Notes under the pieces: model-generated | Told to the model about the DNA's origin: nothing | Database searches by the model: none | Seen by the model: only the letters and a program-made list of their open reading frames with translations | Assembly: GCF_003075435.1 (NCBI RefSeq) | Contig: NZ_QCZJ01000035.1 | Span: 1-53,660, forward strand | Direction: 5' to 3' | DNA length: 53,660 nucleotides | Source: Terrimonas sp. | GTDB taxonomy: Bacteria; Bacteroidota; Bacteroidia; Chitinophagales; Chitinophagaceae | Made by a program: the position numbers and the translations under genes | Part shown: piece by piece, positions 1 through 7,930 of the stretch | How positions within the stretch are numbered: position 1 is the stretch's first letter | How the letters are laid out: each line of letters starts with the position of its first letter

Positions 1-44
1 ATGCAAGAATGTACTTTGACAATACATGACCATCCCTAATCAGA

Positions 45-117
45 GTGGGTCAACATGATCAGGAATGATGGGTCAGCATGTGCAGGAATAGTGGGTCAGC
101 ATGTGCAGGAATATACA
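45..117. mobile_element. IS21-type terminal repeat array (end of an insertion sequence lying to the left)
   Basis: Three direct copies of a unit close to TGGGTCARCATGWKCAGGAAT begin at 46, 69 and 92, an exact 23-base period. The array ends in TATACA at 112-117, so the reverse strand starts TGT, as IS21-family ends do. Multiple short terminal repeats that bind the IstA transposase are a known property of IS21 elements, and Bacteroidota members carry GGGTCA/GGAAT repeats of this look. No istA or istB reading frame is visible in the 44 bases to the left, so the body must lie outside the window. The family assignment is inference from the repeat pattern. Confidence 0.6.
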
Positions 118-120
118 ACA

Positions 121-160
121 TGCCTTTAATTCAAGCTTCATGCGGGCGGGCTCGCAATGA
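121..160 (+). repeat. Half copy of a dispersed GC-rich repeat, interrupted by the IS end
   Basis: This stretch matches 7882-7922 with a few substitutions and one indel; both end in GGCGGGCTC(A/G)CAATGA. The copy near 7.9 kb has a left half with GATTGCTTCGCCCGCC that is missing here, where the IS21-type end sits instead. The IS therefore appears to have inserted into a pre-existing dispersed repeat. The rest of the interval to 310 shows no gene. Confidence 0.6.
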
Positions 161-287
161 AAAGAGTCTTTGCATTTTTCTGTCATCAATAAGTTTTAAG
201 TGTATTACTTCACCATGCCATACCCCGGTACGCCATTAACAGCCAAAGTTCAAATTTCTCAAATTCCTGGAAAATACTTACTTTTGG

Positions 288-298
288 CGTTAGTAACG
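288..298. promoter_or_regulatory. Candidate HigA operator upstream of higBA
   Basis: A perfect inverted repeat, CGTTA-G-TAACG, lies 13 bases before the higB start. HigA-type antitoxins repress their own operon through short palindromes at this position. The site is seen directly; its role is inferred from the context. Confidence 0.35.
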
Positions 299-310
299 TA
301 ATACGGCAGT

Positions 311-592
311 ATGATACTTTCATTTGGCAATTCTGATACAGAACAAATATGGATAGGTAACCGGGTAAAAAAATTGCCAATAGAAATTCAAAATATTGGC
401 AGAAGAAAACTCAGGATGCTTAATAACGCAGTTGATATAGCTGATCTAAGGATTCCACCAGCCAATAGATTAGAAAAGCTGTCCGGAAAACTTAAGGATT
501 TTTACAGTATTCGAATAAGTGATCAGTGGAGAATAATATTCAAATGGAAGGCCGGAAACGCTTTTGAAGTTGAAATAATTGACTATCATTAA
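311..592 (+). CDS. higB: HigB-type toxin of a type II toxin-antitoxin system (RelE/ParE superfamily)
   Basis: This 93-residue protein has the usual length and layout of HigB/plasmid-killer toxins, which are ribosome-dependent mRNA endonucleases. Recognisable family features are the central stretch with PPANRLEKLSGKLKDFYSIR, the RISDQWRIIFKW strand and the C-terminal EVEIIDYH. Toxin precedes antitoxin, which is the HigBA order and the reverse of most other type II systems. The stop overlaps the first possible start of higA, so the two are probably co-translated. A CGTTA-G-TAACG palindrome just upstream is a likely autoregulatory site. The pair sits directly beside an IS end, a common position for mobile toxin-antitoxin loci. 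Confidence 0.88.
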   Translation: MILSFGNSDTEQIWIGNRVKKLPIEIQNIGRRKLRMLNNAVDIADLRIPPANRLEKLSGKLKDFYSIRISDQWRIIFKWKAGNAFEVEIIDYH

Positions 593-602
593 ATTTTACA
601 AA

Positions 603-902
603 ATGGCAAAACTTAAAAATATTCATCCGGGTGAAATCCTTTTAGAAGAATTTCTTATACCTTTTAATATAACTGCTTACAAACTTGCAAAAGATATAGA
701 TATCCCTCAAACAAGAGTTTCTGAGATTCTTAAAGGCAACCGCAGAATTACTGCGAATACAGCTTTAAGGCTAAGTAAATACTTTGGCAATTCTGCAAAA
801 TTTTGGCTTGGATTACAAGACGACTTTGACATTGAAGAGGAAATATTATCAAAAGGTTCGGCGCTCAAGTCCATTAAAGCATTAAATGCAGAAGTAGCTT
901 AA
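603..902 (+). CDS. higA: HigA-type antitoxin, XRE/HTH DNA-binding protein
   Basis: This is the antitoxin partner of the preceding HigB toxin. It binds and neutralises the toxin and represses the operon. The typical HigA opening IHPGEILLEEFL is followed by a helix-turn-helix (about residues 20-60) with KLAKDIDIPQTRVSEILKGNRRI, then the conserved FWLGLQDDFDIE segment. An ATG exists at 579 inside the end of higB, but the family N-terminus and usual length (about 99 residues) favour ATG 603, eleven bases after the higB stop. No frame damage is seen, so the system looks intact. Confidence 0.88.
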   Translation: MAKLKNIHPGEILLEEFLIPFNITAYKLAKDIDIPQTRVSEILKGNRRITANTALRLSKYFGNSAKFWLGLQDDFDIEEEILSKGSALKSIKALNAEVA

Positions 903-1027
903 CGGTGTATTGTTGGGTGCTGATGTTCAACTTTTGTACTGCTGCCTGGCAGATTGCTTCACCCGCTGAGCAAACTTGCAGACTTAACCTATTGCGCCGC
1001 AATCCAATGTTTTTCTGTATACAATAA

Positions 1028-1061
1028 AAGAAGCAAATTTCTGAAAAGAAATTTGCTTCTT
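1028..1061 (-). terminator. Rho-independent terminator of icd
   Basis: A perfect 14-bp stem (AAGAAGCAAATTTC and its complement) with a six-base loop lies about 20 bases past the icd stop on the minus strand. It is followed on that strand by a T-rich tail (TTATTGT). Confidence 0.8.
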
Positions 1062-1082
1062 AAAATTTATTGCTACAACTGT

Positions 1083-2318
1083 TTACTTTTTCAGCTTAGC
1101 AATCAGGTTATTATTGATTGCTTCCAAAAATTCTTCAGTATATAAAAAGTGCTCACCATGCTTTACTTTATTGCCGTGTATGCAAACAGCAAGGTCTTTG
1201 GTCATCTTACCACTTTCAACGGTTTCAATACATACCTGCTCCAGTGCTTCGCTAAAATCTATTAAAGGCTGGTTGCCATCTAATTTACCACGGAAGGCAA
1301 GACCTCTAGTCCATGCGAATATGGACGCGATGGGGTTGGTAGATGTTGGTTTGCCTGCCTGGTGATCGCGGTAGTGACGGGTAACAGTACCATGCGCTGC
1401 TTCTGCTTCCAGCGTTTTTCCGTCAGGTGTTACCAATACAGAGGTCATCAAACCTAAAGAACCAAAACCCTGTGCAACGGTATCGCTTTGTACATCGCCA
1501 TCATAGTTTTTACAAGCCCAGACAAAATTACCATTCCATTTTAATGCGCTGGCAACCATGTCGTCAATCAGGCGATGTTCGTAAGTTATACCTGCAGCAT
1601 CAAACTGCGCTTTAAATTCTTTTTCATATATATCCTGGAAAATATCTTTAAATCTTCCATCGTATTTTTTGAGAATGGTATTTTTTGTAGAAAGATATAA
1701 AGGCCATTTTTTGCTGAGTGCCATATTAAAACAGCTTCTTGCAAAACCTTTAATACTTTCGTCTGTGTTATACATGGTCATTGCAACACCATCGCCTTTA
1801 AAGTTGTATACTTCAAAAGTTTGAGGAGCGCCGCCATCTTCGGGCGTAAAGGTCATAGTAAGTTTACCCTTGCCTTTTATTACGGTATCTGTTGCCCTGT
1901 ATTGATCACCAAACGCGTGACGCCCAACTATAATAGGTGCAGTCCAGTTGGTTACTAATCTGGGTACATTTTTAATGACTATCGGCTCGCGAAAAACAGT
2001 TCCGTCAAGGATATTGCGGATGGTACCGTTAGGACTTTTCCACATTTGCTTAAGATCGAACTCTTTTACCCTTGCTTCATCAGGTGTAATAGTTGCGCAT
2101 TTAATACCAACACCATACTGTTTAATGGCATTAGCGGCGTCAATCGTTATCTGGTCGTCGGTTTTATCGCGGTATTCAATACCCAGATCGTAATATTTAA
2201 TATCTATATCCAGGTAGGGCAGGATCAGCTTGTCTTTAATAAATTTCCAGATGATCCTTGTCATTTCATCTCCATCCAGTTCTACTACCGGATTAGCTAC
2301 TTTTATTTTTTCTGCCAT
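1083..2318 (-). CDS. icd: Isocitrate dehydrogenase, NADP-dependent (eukaryotic-type homodimer)
   Basis: The enzyme oxidatively decarboxylates isocitrate to 2-oxoglutarate in the TCA cycle, using NADP. The 411-residue sequence resembles the type II, mitochondrial/cytosolic-like subfamily rather than the E. coli type: it begins with [18 protein letters not shown] and has [16 protein letters not shown] for substrate contact, [12 protein letters not shown], and [32 protein letters not shown] near the metal and cofactor site. The start is the first ATG and fits the family N-terminus. A well-formed Bacteroidota promoter precedes it (2354-2386) and a strong hairpin terminator follows, so it is probably monocistronic. 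Confidence 0.96.
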   Translation of the reverse strand: MAEKIKVANPVVELDGDEMTRIIWKFIKDKLILPYLDIDIKYYDLGIEYRDKTDDQITIDAANAIKQYGVGIKCATITPDEARVKEFDLKQMWKSPNGTIRNILDGTVFREPIVIKNVPRLVTNWTAPIIVGRHAFGDQYRATDTVIKGKGKLTMTFTPEDGGAPQTFEVYNFKGDGVAMTMYNTDESIKGFARSCFNMALSKKWPLYLSTKNTILKKYDGRFKDIFQDIYEKEFKAQFDAAGITYEHRLIDDMVASALKWNGNFVWACKNYDGDVQSDTVAQGFGSLGLMTSVLVTPDGKTLEAEAAHGTVTRHYRDHQAGKPTSTNPIASIFAWTRGLAFRGKLDGNQPLIDFSEALEQVCIETVESGKMTKDLAVCIHGNKVKHGEHFLYTEEFLEAINNNLIAKLKK

Positions 2319-2353
2319 GCCAGTTTTTTTAAGATTAAAATTATTATTTGGAC

Positions 2354-2386
2354 GGCAAATGTACAGTCTTGTAGTTAAAATGGCAA
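2354..2386 (-). promoter_or_regulatory. Candidate Bacteroidota-type promoter of icd
   Basis: On the minus strand TTTTG is followed after 20 bases by TACATTTG, an exact match to the Bacteroidota -33/-7 pattern TTTG and TAnnTTTG. The predicted start of transcription would lie about 30 bases before the icd ATG. Confidence 0.65.
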
Positions 2387-2473
2387 AAGGATATTAAAAG
2401 AGAATTATATATAGATTTCTATTGTTATCAGATTGGCATAAAGTTTTCAATACAAGCTAAAAAATACAGGCTT

Positions 2474-2845
2474 ATGATTATAAAAATTGAAAATACACCT
2501 GACAATATGATTGGCTTTCAGGCATTGGGAGATGTAACTAAAGAAGATTTTGAAATTAAGGTGCTGCCTGAGGTGAAAGCATTAATAGAAAGAACCGGGA
2601 AACTGAATTATTTAATGGTGATTGATACGGCTTTGCAGCATTTTACAGCCGGGGCATGGCTGCAGGATGCTTTGTTGGGTATAAAAAACCTCAGTCTCTG
2701 GAATCGTGTAGCCATTTTAAGCGACAGTGAGCCGCTCAAAACATTCACTAATATTTTCAGTATCGTGATGCCGGGAGAATTTCGCGGTTTTTCGAAAGAC
2801 CAGCTGGAAACAGCGGTAGCCTGGGTGTCTGAGGAAAAGCAATAA
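2474..2845 (+). CDS. SpoIIAA-like/STAS domain protein
   Basis: A 123-residue soluble protein of the SpoIIAA-like family (STAS/CRAL-TRIO-like fold). It opens with MIIKIENTPDNMIGFQALGD and contains the repeated strand-helix pattern of this family, including the KLNYLMVID strand and the WNRVAILSD strand, then a C-terminal helix ending VAWVSEE. These proteins are small stand-alone modules of uncertain role, often near stress genes. The gene stands alone: divergent from icd and convergent with the receiver-domain gene. No catalytic motif is visible. Confidence 0.7.
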   Translation: MIIKIENTPDNMIGFQALGDVTKEDFEIKVLPEVKALIERTGKLNYLMVIDTALQHFTAGAWLQDALLGIKNLSLWNRVAILSDSEPLKTFTNIFSIVMPGEFRGFSKDQLETAVAWVSEEKQ

Positions 2846-2874
2846 ATTATGAATAGGGACTACTTTTTCACGCC

Positions 2875-3258
2875 TCACTTCTGAACAAGCATGCTTTGTA
2901 TTTTTTGCTTTACTGTTTCAGTGTGAAAAGGCTTTTCAATATAATCATCAGCGCCACACATCAGCGCTGTATTTTTTATATCATTATTACCAGAAATAAT
3001 TATTACAGGTATATCAGATGTCGCTTTATGATTTTTAAGCGCCTGGCATATATCTCTGCCATCAATACCCTGCATACTCACATCAAGCAAAATCAAATCA
3101 GGACGTTCTTCTGAAATCATATTCGCTATATTATGGGCATTATGACTTATCCTTACCCTGAAACCTGATTTCGAAAGCTTCAGTTTAGCCAGCTCCAGCA
3201 AATCTTCATCATCGTCTGCAAACAAAATCGATGGATTTGTCAAAGTAGTGTTCGTCAT
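2875..3258 (-). CDS. Single-domain response regulator (CheY-like receiver)
   Basis: A 127-residue stand-alone receiver domain without an output module. The acidic pair is in ILFADDDEDLLELA, the phosphoacceptor Asp in PDLILLDVSMQGIDG, the switch Ser in VIIISGNND and the conserved Lys in DYIEKPF. The ATG at 3258 is chosen because longer in-frame extensions run into the upstream gene and lack domain sequence. It lies 28 bases after the next minus-strand gene, so the two may be co-transcribed. No histidine kinase is adjacent, so its partner is unknown. Confidence 0.85.
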   Translation of the reverse strand: MTNTTLTNPSILFADDDEDLLELAKLKLSKSGFRVRISHNAHNIANMISEERPDLILLDVSMQGIDGRDICQALKNHKATSDIPVIIISGNNDIKNTALMCGADDYIEKPFHTETVKQKIQSMLVQK

Positions 3259-3286
3259 TGTAATTATCTTAACTGTATTCAACCAT

Positions 3287-3643
3287 CTATAGCAGTTCAG
3301 CTTTTTCTGTTGCGGTATTTTTTTTATAGATCTCCTCAACGTCTTTCATAAATTTATCAACCTTTTCATCGGCGTATGGTCCAAACGCGTCTACTAAAGT
3401 TCCTTTTGCGCCATCAGTGGTTTCTACGGCATAGAGTATACTGTTGTCGGCCGGATCACTTGCTCCTTCAAACCTGTAGAAATTCACTACCTGTATTTGT
3501 TCGGGTGTATAAGTTTTGTTTGTTTTAAGCGATTGTAATCCTTCGTCTGTGGCTTTAAAATCTTCTTCGAATCCTTCACTTAAAAGCTTATTCAGGCATA
3601 AAGTCAGCGACTTCATATCTTCTGTTGTTGCATTGCGTATCAT
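3287..3643 (-). CDS. Small conserved Bacteroidota protein (family often mislabelled phosphoribosylpyrophosphate synthetase)
   Basis: A 118-residue acidic cytoplasmic protein. The central block FYRFEGASDPADNSILYAVE followed by KGTLVDAFGPYAD matches a small family common in Bacteroidota whose database label of phosphoribosylpyrophosphate synthetase seems unfounded: no PRPP-binding loop or kinase motif is visible and the protein is far too short. Function is unknown. It sits between a receiver-domain gene and a four-helix-bundle stress-type gene on the same strand, which suggests a general stress context. Confidence 0.65.
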   Translation of the reverse strand: MIRNATTEDMKSLTLCLNKLLSEGFEEDFKATDEGLQSLKTNKTYTPEQIQVVNFYRFEGASDPADNSILYAVETTDGAKGTLVDAFGPYADEKVDKFMKDVEEIYKKNTATEKAELL

Positions 3644-3766
3644 AATCTTTAATTAATAGTAATTTAAAAAGGGCTGAACCTTTGTTCTTATCATATCACA
3701 TGCGTGTTCTTGTTCTTCAATTGCAATTTTTCACGAGATATAATAATTACGGCCCAGCCCGATACA

Positions 3767-4234
3767 TTATGCAGGCTGTGCATCCCGCAACATTTTAATC
3801 CTGTCGTGAGAGCCTTTCAATTTATTTTTTTGTTCTTCAATTACATGCCTTACATCCGGCGAAAGCCTGTTATCTGTGTCTGCTTTCAGCGCTTCTTTAT
3901 AGGCTTTTTGTGCGGCGTCTTCGCCATATTCACAGGATTCCAGGATTGCTTTTCTGTCCTTTCCGGAAAATGTTGCTTTTACATCCATCCAAACCCTGTA
4001 TAGCTTACCGCTAACAGTAGTACTATCTGTAGGAGTGCCACCTTGCTGATTTACATACCTGCTTAATTCATTGGCATAGGTACGGCTTTCAGATGCCAGG
4101 CTGTTAAATATAGTGCGTAAATCCTGGTCAACAGCCTCAGTTTCTTTTGCCGCTTTTTCATAACCGGTTGCACGGTCGTTATTAATTTGTATCAGGTCAT
4201 TTAATACTTCAATATTCTTTTCATTCGTTTTCAT
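3767..4234 (-). CDS. Four-helix-bundle protein of the PA2169/DUF2383 family
   Basis: A 155-residue, ferritin-like helical protein starting MKTNEKNIEVLNDLIQINNDRATGY. The typical family features are the N-terminal helix with LNDLIQINNDRATGYEKAA, the FNSLASESRTYANEL helix, WMDVKATFSGKDRKAILESCEYGED, and the C-terminal helix ending HDRIKMLRDAQ. The family is linked to stress tolerance, but its chemistry is unknown. ATG 4234 is preferred over 4270 because the family begins close to this residue. It heads a minus-strand run with the two small genes downstream. Confidence 0.8.
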   Translation of the reverse strand: MKTNEKNIEVLNDLIQINNDRATGYEKAAKETEAVDQDLRTIFNSLASESRTYANELSRYVNQQGGTPTDSTTVSGKLYRVWMDVKATFSGKDRKAILESCEYGEDAAQKAYKEALKADTDNRLSPDVRHVIEEQKNKLKGSHDRIKMLRDAQPA

Positions 4235-4495
4235 AAAATAAATTTCATTGATGATTAAATATGCAATCATTGATTCTGTAAAAGAGAGGAGAAAAACTAT
4301 GCCAAAGGAGGCTGTTAATGGCTGTTTTGCTTTAATGATGTGGATAACAAAGCCAGGCAGGCTGCTTACGTGTATTATATTCTACAAATTTGTGGTGCAG
4401 GATTGCTCAAACCTGCTTGGTATATGAGGGCAAAGTTCTACAGTGAACAAAACAGTTCATCGAAAAAAGTTAGGAGGGAAGCAAATTTAATATTT

Positions 4496-4512
4496 ACTTT
4501 GTAATTCAAAGT
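4496..4512. promoter_or_regulatory. Palindrome ACTTTG-TAATT-CAAAGT before the membrane-protein gene
   Basis: A perfect 6-5-6 inverted repeat ends 16 bases before the next start codon. A second imperfect palindrome (TGAAC-N6-GTTCA, 4443-4458) lies just upstream. Position suggests an operator, but no regulator can be named. Confidence 0.25.
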
Positions 4513-4527
4513 GCTTTTAAATATTGT

Positions 4528-5016
4528 ATGAAACGTATTGCTCACCATAAAAGGATCATTAGAAGCTGGTGCATTTTCTTCATTATATCCCTTGTATTAA
4601 GCGGCATAACTGCTTTTGCGGTTGAAACAGGGCTTTCATGGATTATTACATGGTGGCCGGAGCAAAGCATATTGCATGAATGGCTATATAAGAGTTATGA
4701 AGCTGTTCGTGCTACCAATATTAATTATCCATTCATAGCGTATGGTTACGACTGGTTGGCGTTCGGTCATATCGTAATTGCCATATTTTTCATTGGTGTT
4801 TTAAAAGACCCGGTTCGGAATGTCTGGGTGATCAAAACAGGGTGTATTGCCTGCGTGCTTGTAATACCGCTTGCTTTGATAGCCGGTCATATAAGACAAA
4901 TCCCGATTTTCTGGAGGTTAATAGATTGTTCTTTCGGTGTAACCGGCATTATTCCACTTACTATAGTATACAGGAATATTTTACTTCTTGAAAAAATCCA
5001 ACACAATAACAAATAA
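4528..5016 (+). CDS. Small integral membrane protein, unknown function
   Basis: A 162-residue protein with about four hydrophobic segments: residues 12-33 (IRSWCIFFIISLVLSGITAF), about 75-92 (WLAFGHIVIAIFFIGVL), about 103-120 (TGCIACVLVIPLALIAGH) and about 132-150. It is not assigned to a named family. It is followed after nine bases by the MpaB-like oxygenase gene, so the two probably form an operon and the membrane protein may serve as its partner or anchor. That link is inference from spacing only. Confidence 0.7.
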   Translation: MKRIAHHKRIIRSWCIFFIISLVLSGITAFAVETGLSWIITWWPEQSILHEWLYKSYEAVRATNINYPFIAYGYDWLAFGHIVIAIFFIGVLKDPVRNVWVIKTGCIACVLVIPLALIAGHIRQIPIFWRLIDCSFGVTGIIPLTIVYRNILLLEKIQHNNK

Positions 5017-5025
5017 TGTAAGCAG

Positions 5026-5811
5026 ATGGAAAATTTTGTAGACGAAAAATCGGTTGTAAGAAAGATATGGGGAAGGTCGGATACTATTCTCTTCATTTTT
5101 GCAGGCGCTGCTGCAGAATTTGCATTAAATAAAGCGGTTGACTGGTTATATTTTACCGGTAAACTACCCGCAGATCCGATAGGCAGGTTGTTTTCTACCG
5201 TTGGTTATGCACGCCAGATCATTTTTGCCGATAAGGATGCTGCTCATGCTGCCATAGATAAAATGAATACTATTCATCAGGCGGTAGAAAAGGGAAGGGG
5301 CGCTCAAATTCCTGAATGGGCTTACCGTGATGTTTTGTTTATGCTGATTTATTATTCTGTTGCTTCATTTGAATTGCTGGAACGAAAATTAACAGACAGG
5401 GAAAAAGAAGAAGTGCTGCAGGTTTTTCTGAAAGTTGGAGAAAGAATGCAGGTAAAGGATTTGCCGGTAAACTATAGCGCATGGCAGCAAATGCATGCAG
5501 CGCAATTAGAAGATGATCTTCAAAGAAGCAGGTATACAGATGACCTGTTTAAACAATATAAAAAGCACCTGGGAATTTTCCGCTACTTTGTTTTAAAAGA
5601 AGTGCAAAGTTTACTTGCCCCGCACACGGTGAAAAGATTGCTGAGTTTAAATGGTGGTTATGTTGTAAAACCGATATTGCCCCTTTACAGGTTCTGCAGA
5701 AAAATACAATGCGCCCAACCAATACAGGATTTACTGATGCCTTCTGCATATAAACATCAATTGAAGCAATTAAATTACAATACCGCAACATATGCTGGCA
5801 GTATATTATAG
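5026..5811 (+). CDS. Oxygenase of the MpaB/latex-clearing-protein (DUF2236) family
   Basis: A 261-residue protein with the diagnostic DUF2236 layout: an N-terminal RSDTILFIFAGAAAEFAL hydrophobic segment, DPIGRLFSTVGYARQIIFAD, an AAIDKMNTIHQAVEKGRG helix, WAYRDVLFMLIYYSV, and LTDREKEEVLQVFLKVGERM followed by DLPVNYSAW. The family includes haem b oxygenases acting on isoprenoids, such as fungal MpaB and bacterial Lcp. The usual W-V-H after the first helix pair is changed to an L-I-Y context here, so the substrate and haem ligation cannot be predicted. It is translated just after a small membrane protein. Confidence 0.7.
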   Translation: MENFVDEKSVVRKIWGRSDTILFIFAGAAAEFALNKAVDWLYFTGKLPADPIGRLFSTVGYARQIIFADKDAAHAAIDKMNTIHQAVEKGRGAQIPEWAYRDVLFMLIYYSVASFELLERKLTDREKEEVLQVFLKVGERMQVKDLPVNYSAWQQMHAAQLEDDLQRSRYTDDLFKQYKKHLGIFRYFVLKEVQSLLAPHTVKRLLSLNGGYVVKPILPLYRFCRKIQCAQPIQDLLMPSAYKHQLKQLNYNTATYAGSIL

Positions 5812-5937
5812 CACATCCCGCCTGTGCAGGAATTAGAGAACAAGCGGTTGAATAATCCCCCTTTGATTCAGTGCTGATAGTAAAATACAAACACTCTCGC
5901 CCGTCTTTTCGAATCCTGCCCTAATTAAGATTTAATT

Positions 5938-6076
5938 AAAAGTATGTTGCACAATAGTACCAGTGTTCAACAATAGCACTAATGCTCAACACAGCATCAT
6001 GGTTTGTTATGCCGAGGCACGAGGCATCTGCATAAGATTGCCATATACGCGAAAATTTGAAATACACTCAACCCCA
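5938..6076 (+). mobile_element. Left-truncated copy of a 207-bp MITE-like element
   Basis: The copy shares the stretch TGTTCAACAATAGCACTAA and GGCACGAGGCATCTGC with the elements at 30743-30949 and 42398-42565. It ends in GCGAAAATTTGAAAT plus a CCCCA end, matching the right inverted repeat of the complete copy. The left terminal repeat is missing. It lies immediately upstream of the S1-domain gene and supplies an open but probably non-coding frame that would falsely extend that gene. Confidence 0.65.
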
Positions 6077-6121
6077 GCCATCTATGTAAAATCTTTATTT
6101 ATCACATACCTTTATCATATA

Positions 6122-6973
6122 ATGAAGCATATGGTAAAAGTTGGTGATTACAATATACTCCCGGTTTCCCGTATCGTTGATCCCGGAGCCTATCTTGATG
6201 ATGGGGCAGATGGTATTCTGCTTCCCAAAAGATTTATGCCGCTGGATATAAAAAGAGGTGATGAAATTAAAGTGTTTGTATACCACGATTCTGAAGGAAG
6301 ACTGATTGCAACCACCCAAAAACCCTTTGGCGTTGTAGGCGATATAGTGCTATTGAAAGTGGTGTCTGAAACGCCGCATGGTGCTTTTATGGACTGGGGG
6401 CTGATGAAGGATATTTTTGTTCCTAAGTCGCAGCAGCGATCAAGAATGTATAAGGATGAAAGCTATCTGGTGAAAATATATATAGACGAAAAAACGGGTA
6501 GGGTAGCAGCTACTGAAAAGATTGATTTCTTTTTAAGCAACGAGAATTTAACCGTGAAACAGAAAGATGAAGTTGACCTGCTGGTATACCGGAAAAGTGA
6601 TTTAGGATTTGTAGTCATCATCAATAATATACATACCGGTGTTATACATTTCAGTGATGTGTTCCGCGATCTTGAACCCGGAGAAAAACTGAAAGGATTT
6701 ATAAAATTCATTACCCCGGATAATAAAATTGATGTGGTTCCCGGAAAAGCAGGGTATGAAAAAGTGAGTGATGAAACTACAAAGATACTCCGGCTCCTTA
6801 ATGATAACAATGGTTACCTGCCGTATAATGACAAATCTGATCCTGATGATATTTATGCCTTTTTCGGAATGAGCAAGAAAACATTTAAAATGACATTGGG
6901 TAATTTATATAAACAGCGTAAGATTAGTTTTACTACAACAGGCGTAAAGTTGGAGGAAAATGGAGAAGGGTAG
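6122..6973 (+). CDS. S1-like RNA-binding protein of the CvfB/YitL family
   Basis: A protein of about 283 residues with tandem S1-type OB folds and a C-terminal winged helix, the CvfB layout. Visible features are VGDYNILPVSRIVDPGAYLDD at the start, LPKRFMPLDIKRGDEIKVFVY, GAFMDWGLMKDIFVPKSQQ (second S1), TGVIHFSDVFRDLEPGEKLKGFIK (third S1), then DIYAFFGMSKKTFKMTLGNLYKQRKI (winged helix). Relatives bind RNA and influence gene expression. The frame stays open to 5963, but that part is MITE-like repeat sequence, so the start is set at ATG 6122, with ATG 6131 an equal alternative. Confidence 0.88.
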   Translation: MKHMVKVGDYNILPVSRIVDPGAYLDDGADGILLPKRFMPLDIKRGDEIKVFVYHDSEGRLIATTQKPFGVVGDIVLLKVVSETPHGAFMDWGLMKDIFVPKSQQRSRMYKDESYLVKIYIDEKTGRVAATEKIDFFLSNENLTVKQKDEVDLLVYRKSDLGFVVIINNIHTGVIHFSDVFRDLEPGEKLKGFIKFITPDNKIDVVPGKAGYEKVSDETTKILRLLNDNNGYLPYNDKSDPDDIYAFFGMSKKTFKMTLGNLYKQRKISFTTTGVKLEENGEG

Positions 6974-7023
6974 AAGTGAGGGTTGAAGGTGTAAGGTGTA
7001 AGGTGTGAGGTAGGAGGCATAAG
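6971..7023 (+). repeat. Heptanucleotide array (AAGGTGT-type)
   Basis: Directly after the S1-domain gene the sequence reads as consecutive 7-base units such as GTAAGGT, GTAAGGT, GTGAGGT. It is one arm of the 7-base-period repeat class seen at four other places in the window. Confidence 0.6.
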
Positions 7024-7049
7024 TGTTTGAAAAATCCTGAAGGGATGTT

Positions 7050-7130
7050 ATGATTATAGAAAGAAAGTTCATTGATTATTTTGAAAGTAAACCTCGAAAA
7101 GGTGGCAAAAACATTGTGATAGTAAAATGA
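7050..7130 (+). CDS. Possible 26-residue coupled small ORF or gene remnant
   Basis: The small frame MIIERKFIDYFESKPRKGGK... ends in ATGA, overlapping the start codon of the next gene. The coupling and the lysine-rich tail are all that supports it; it has no recognisable family and may be a remnant or chance. Confidence 0.2.
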   Translation: MIIERKFIDYFESKPRKGGKNIVIVK

Positions 7131-7789
7131 AAATTAAAGTTATAATAACCGGCGCAACCGGGATGGTAGGCGAGGGCGTGTTGCAGGAATGCATCGTTAA
7201 ACCCGCAGTGGAAAAAATATTACTAATTAACAGGAAACCTGCCGGCTATGCTCATCCCAAAATTGAAGAAATACTACATAGTAATTTCAATGATATTTCT
7301 TCTATAGTTGAAAAAACAAAGGGATATGATGCCTGCTATTTTTGTTCAGGTGTTTCTTCTGTAGGCATGAGTGAGGAAAAATATACCAAACTAACTTATG
7401 ACCTCACATTGAATTTTGCAAAAGCATTGTCGCCTGTTAATCCGCAAATGGTATTTTGTTATGTTTCTGGCGCCGGAACAGACAGCACGGAAAATGGAAG
7501 GCAAATGTGGGCACGCGTAAAAGGTAAAACTGAAAATGATTTAATGAAGCTTCCGTTTAAAGCAGTGTATAATTTTCGTCCTGCATTTATGAAGCCAACA
7601 AAAGGCGCGAAAAATATAAAGGGTTTTTATAAAGTTATTAATGTGCTTTTTCCAGTATTCAGGATTTTCAGCCACTCTTATTTTCTAACGCTTGAAGAAG
7701 TAGGCAGGGCAATGATCAATCTTGCTTTGCACGGATATGATAAGCATGTTCTTGAAATAAAAGATATTTATACGCTTTCAAAGGGATGA
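7127..7789 (+). CDS. Atypical SDR / NAD(P)-binding Rossmann protein
   Basis: A 220-residue protein with the N-terminal dinucleotide motif ITGATGMVGEGVLQ (G-A-T-G-x-x-G), then strand LLINRKP, the DACYFCSGVSSVGMSEEKYT block and a YVSGAGTDSTENGRQMWARVKGKTE stretch. This order (SGxG...W..vKgktE) is typical of small epimerase-like atypical SDRs annotated as NAD-dependent epimerase/dehydratase. The canonical Tyr-x3-Lys pair is replaced by this W-A-R-V-K segment, as in related atypical members. The substrate is unknown. It lies between repeat-filled gaps. Confidence 0.78.
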   Translation: MKIKVIITGATGMVGEGVLQECIVKPAVEKILLINRKPAGYAHPKIEEILHSNFNDISSIVEKTKGYDACYFCSGVSSVGMSEEKYTKLTYDLTLNFAKALSPVNPQMVFCYVSGAGTDSTENGRQMWARVKGKTENDLMKLPFKAVYNFRPAFMKPTKGAKNIKGFYKVINVLFPVFRIFSHSYFLTLEEVGRAMINLALHGYDKHVLEIKDIYTLSKG

Positions 7790-7844
7790 GAGACTCCCGG
7801 TGTCAGTGATTTTGCTTTTAAAAAACTTTAAGGTAATCTTCATT

Positions 7845-7930
7845 CTCGAACTTGCAAGAGATTGCTTCGCCCGCCGCAAAATACCTTTAACTCAAATCTT
7901 CATGCAGGCGGGCTCACAATGACGGAGTAG
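7845..7930 (+). repeat. Dispersed GC-rich hairpin repeat, full copy
   Basis: The unit contains GATTGCTTCGCCCGCCGC at left and GGCGGGCTCACAATGACG at right, so CCCGCC and GGCGGG can pair. The right half recurs at 121-160. The gap from 7790 to about 8350 contains no convincing gene and consists mainly of this and the next repeat. Confidence 0.65.

Noticed and set aside
1-44. Coding end of istB or start of istA left of the terminal repeats
   Set aside because: None of the short frames in these 44 bases resembles the termini of IstA or IstB.
954-1145. A 63-codon frame overlapping the end of icd
   Set aside because: It crosses the icd terminator hairpin and is antisense to a well-supported gene.
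3287-3643. Assignment as phosphoribosylpyrophosphate synthetase
   Set aside because: The label exists for similar small proteins, but no PRPP-synthetase motif or domain is present and the length is about a third of the real enzyme.
4299-4427. A 42-codon frame with a purine-rich stretch before its ATG
   Set aside because: No family, no coupling to a neighbour, and the Shine-Dalgarno-like stretch is of little weight in Bacteroidota.
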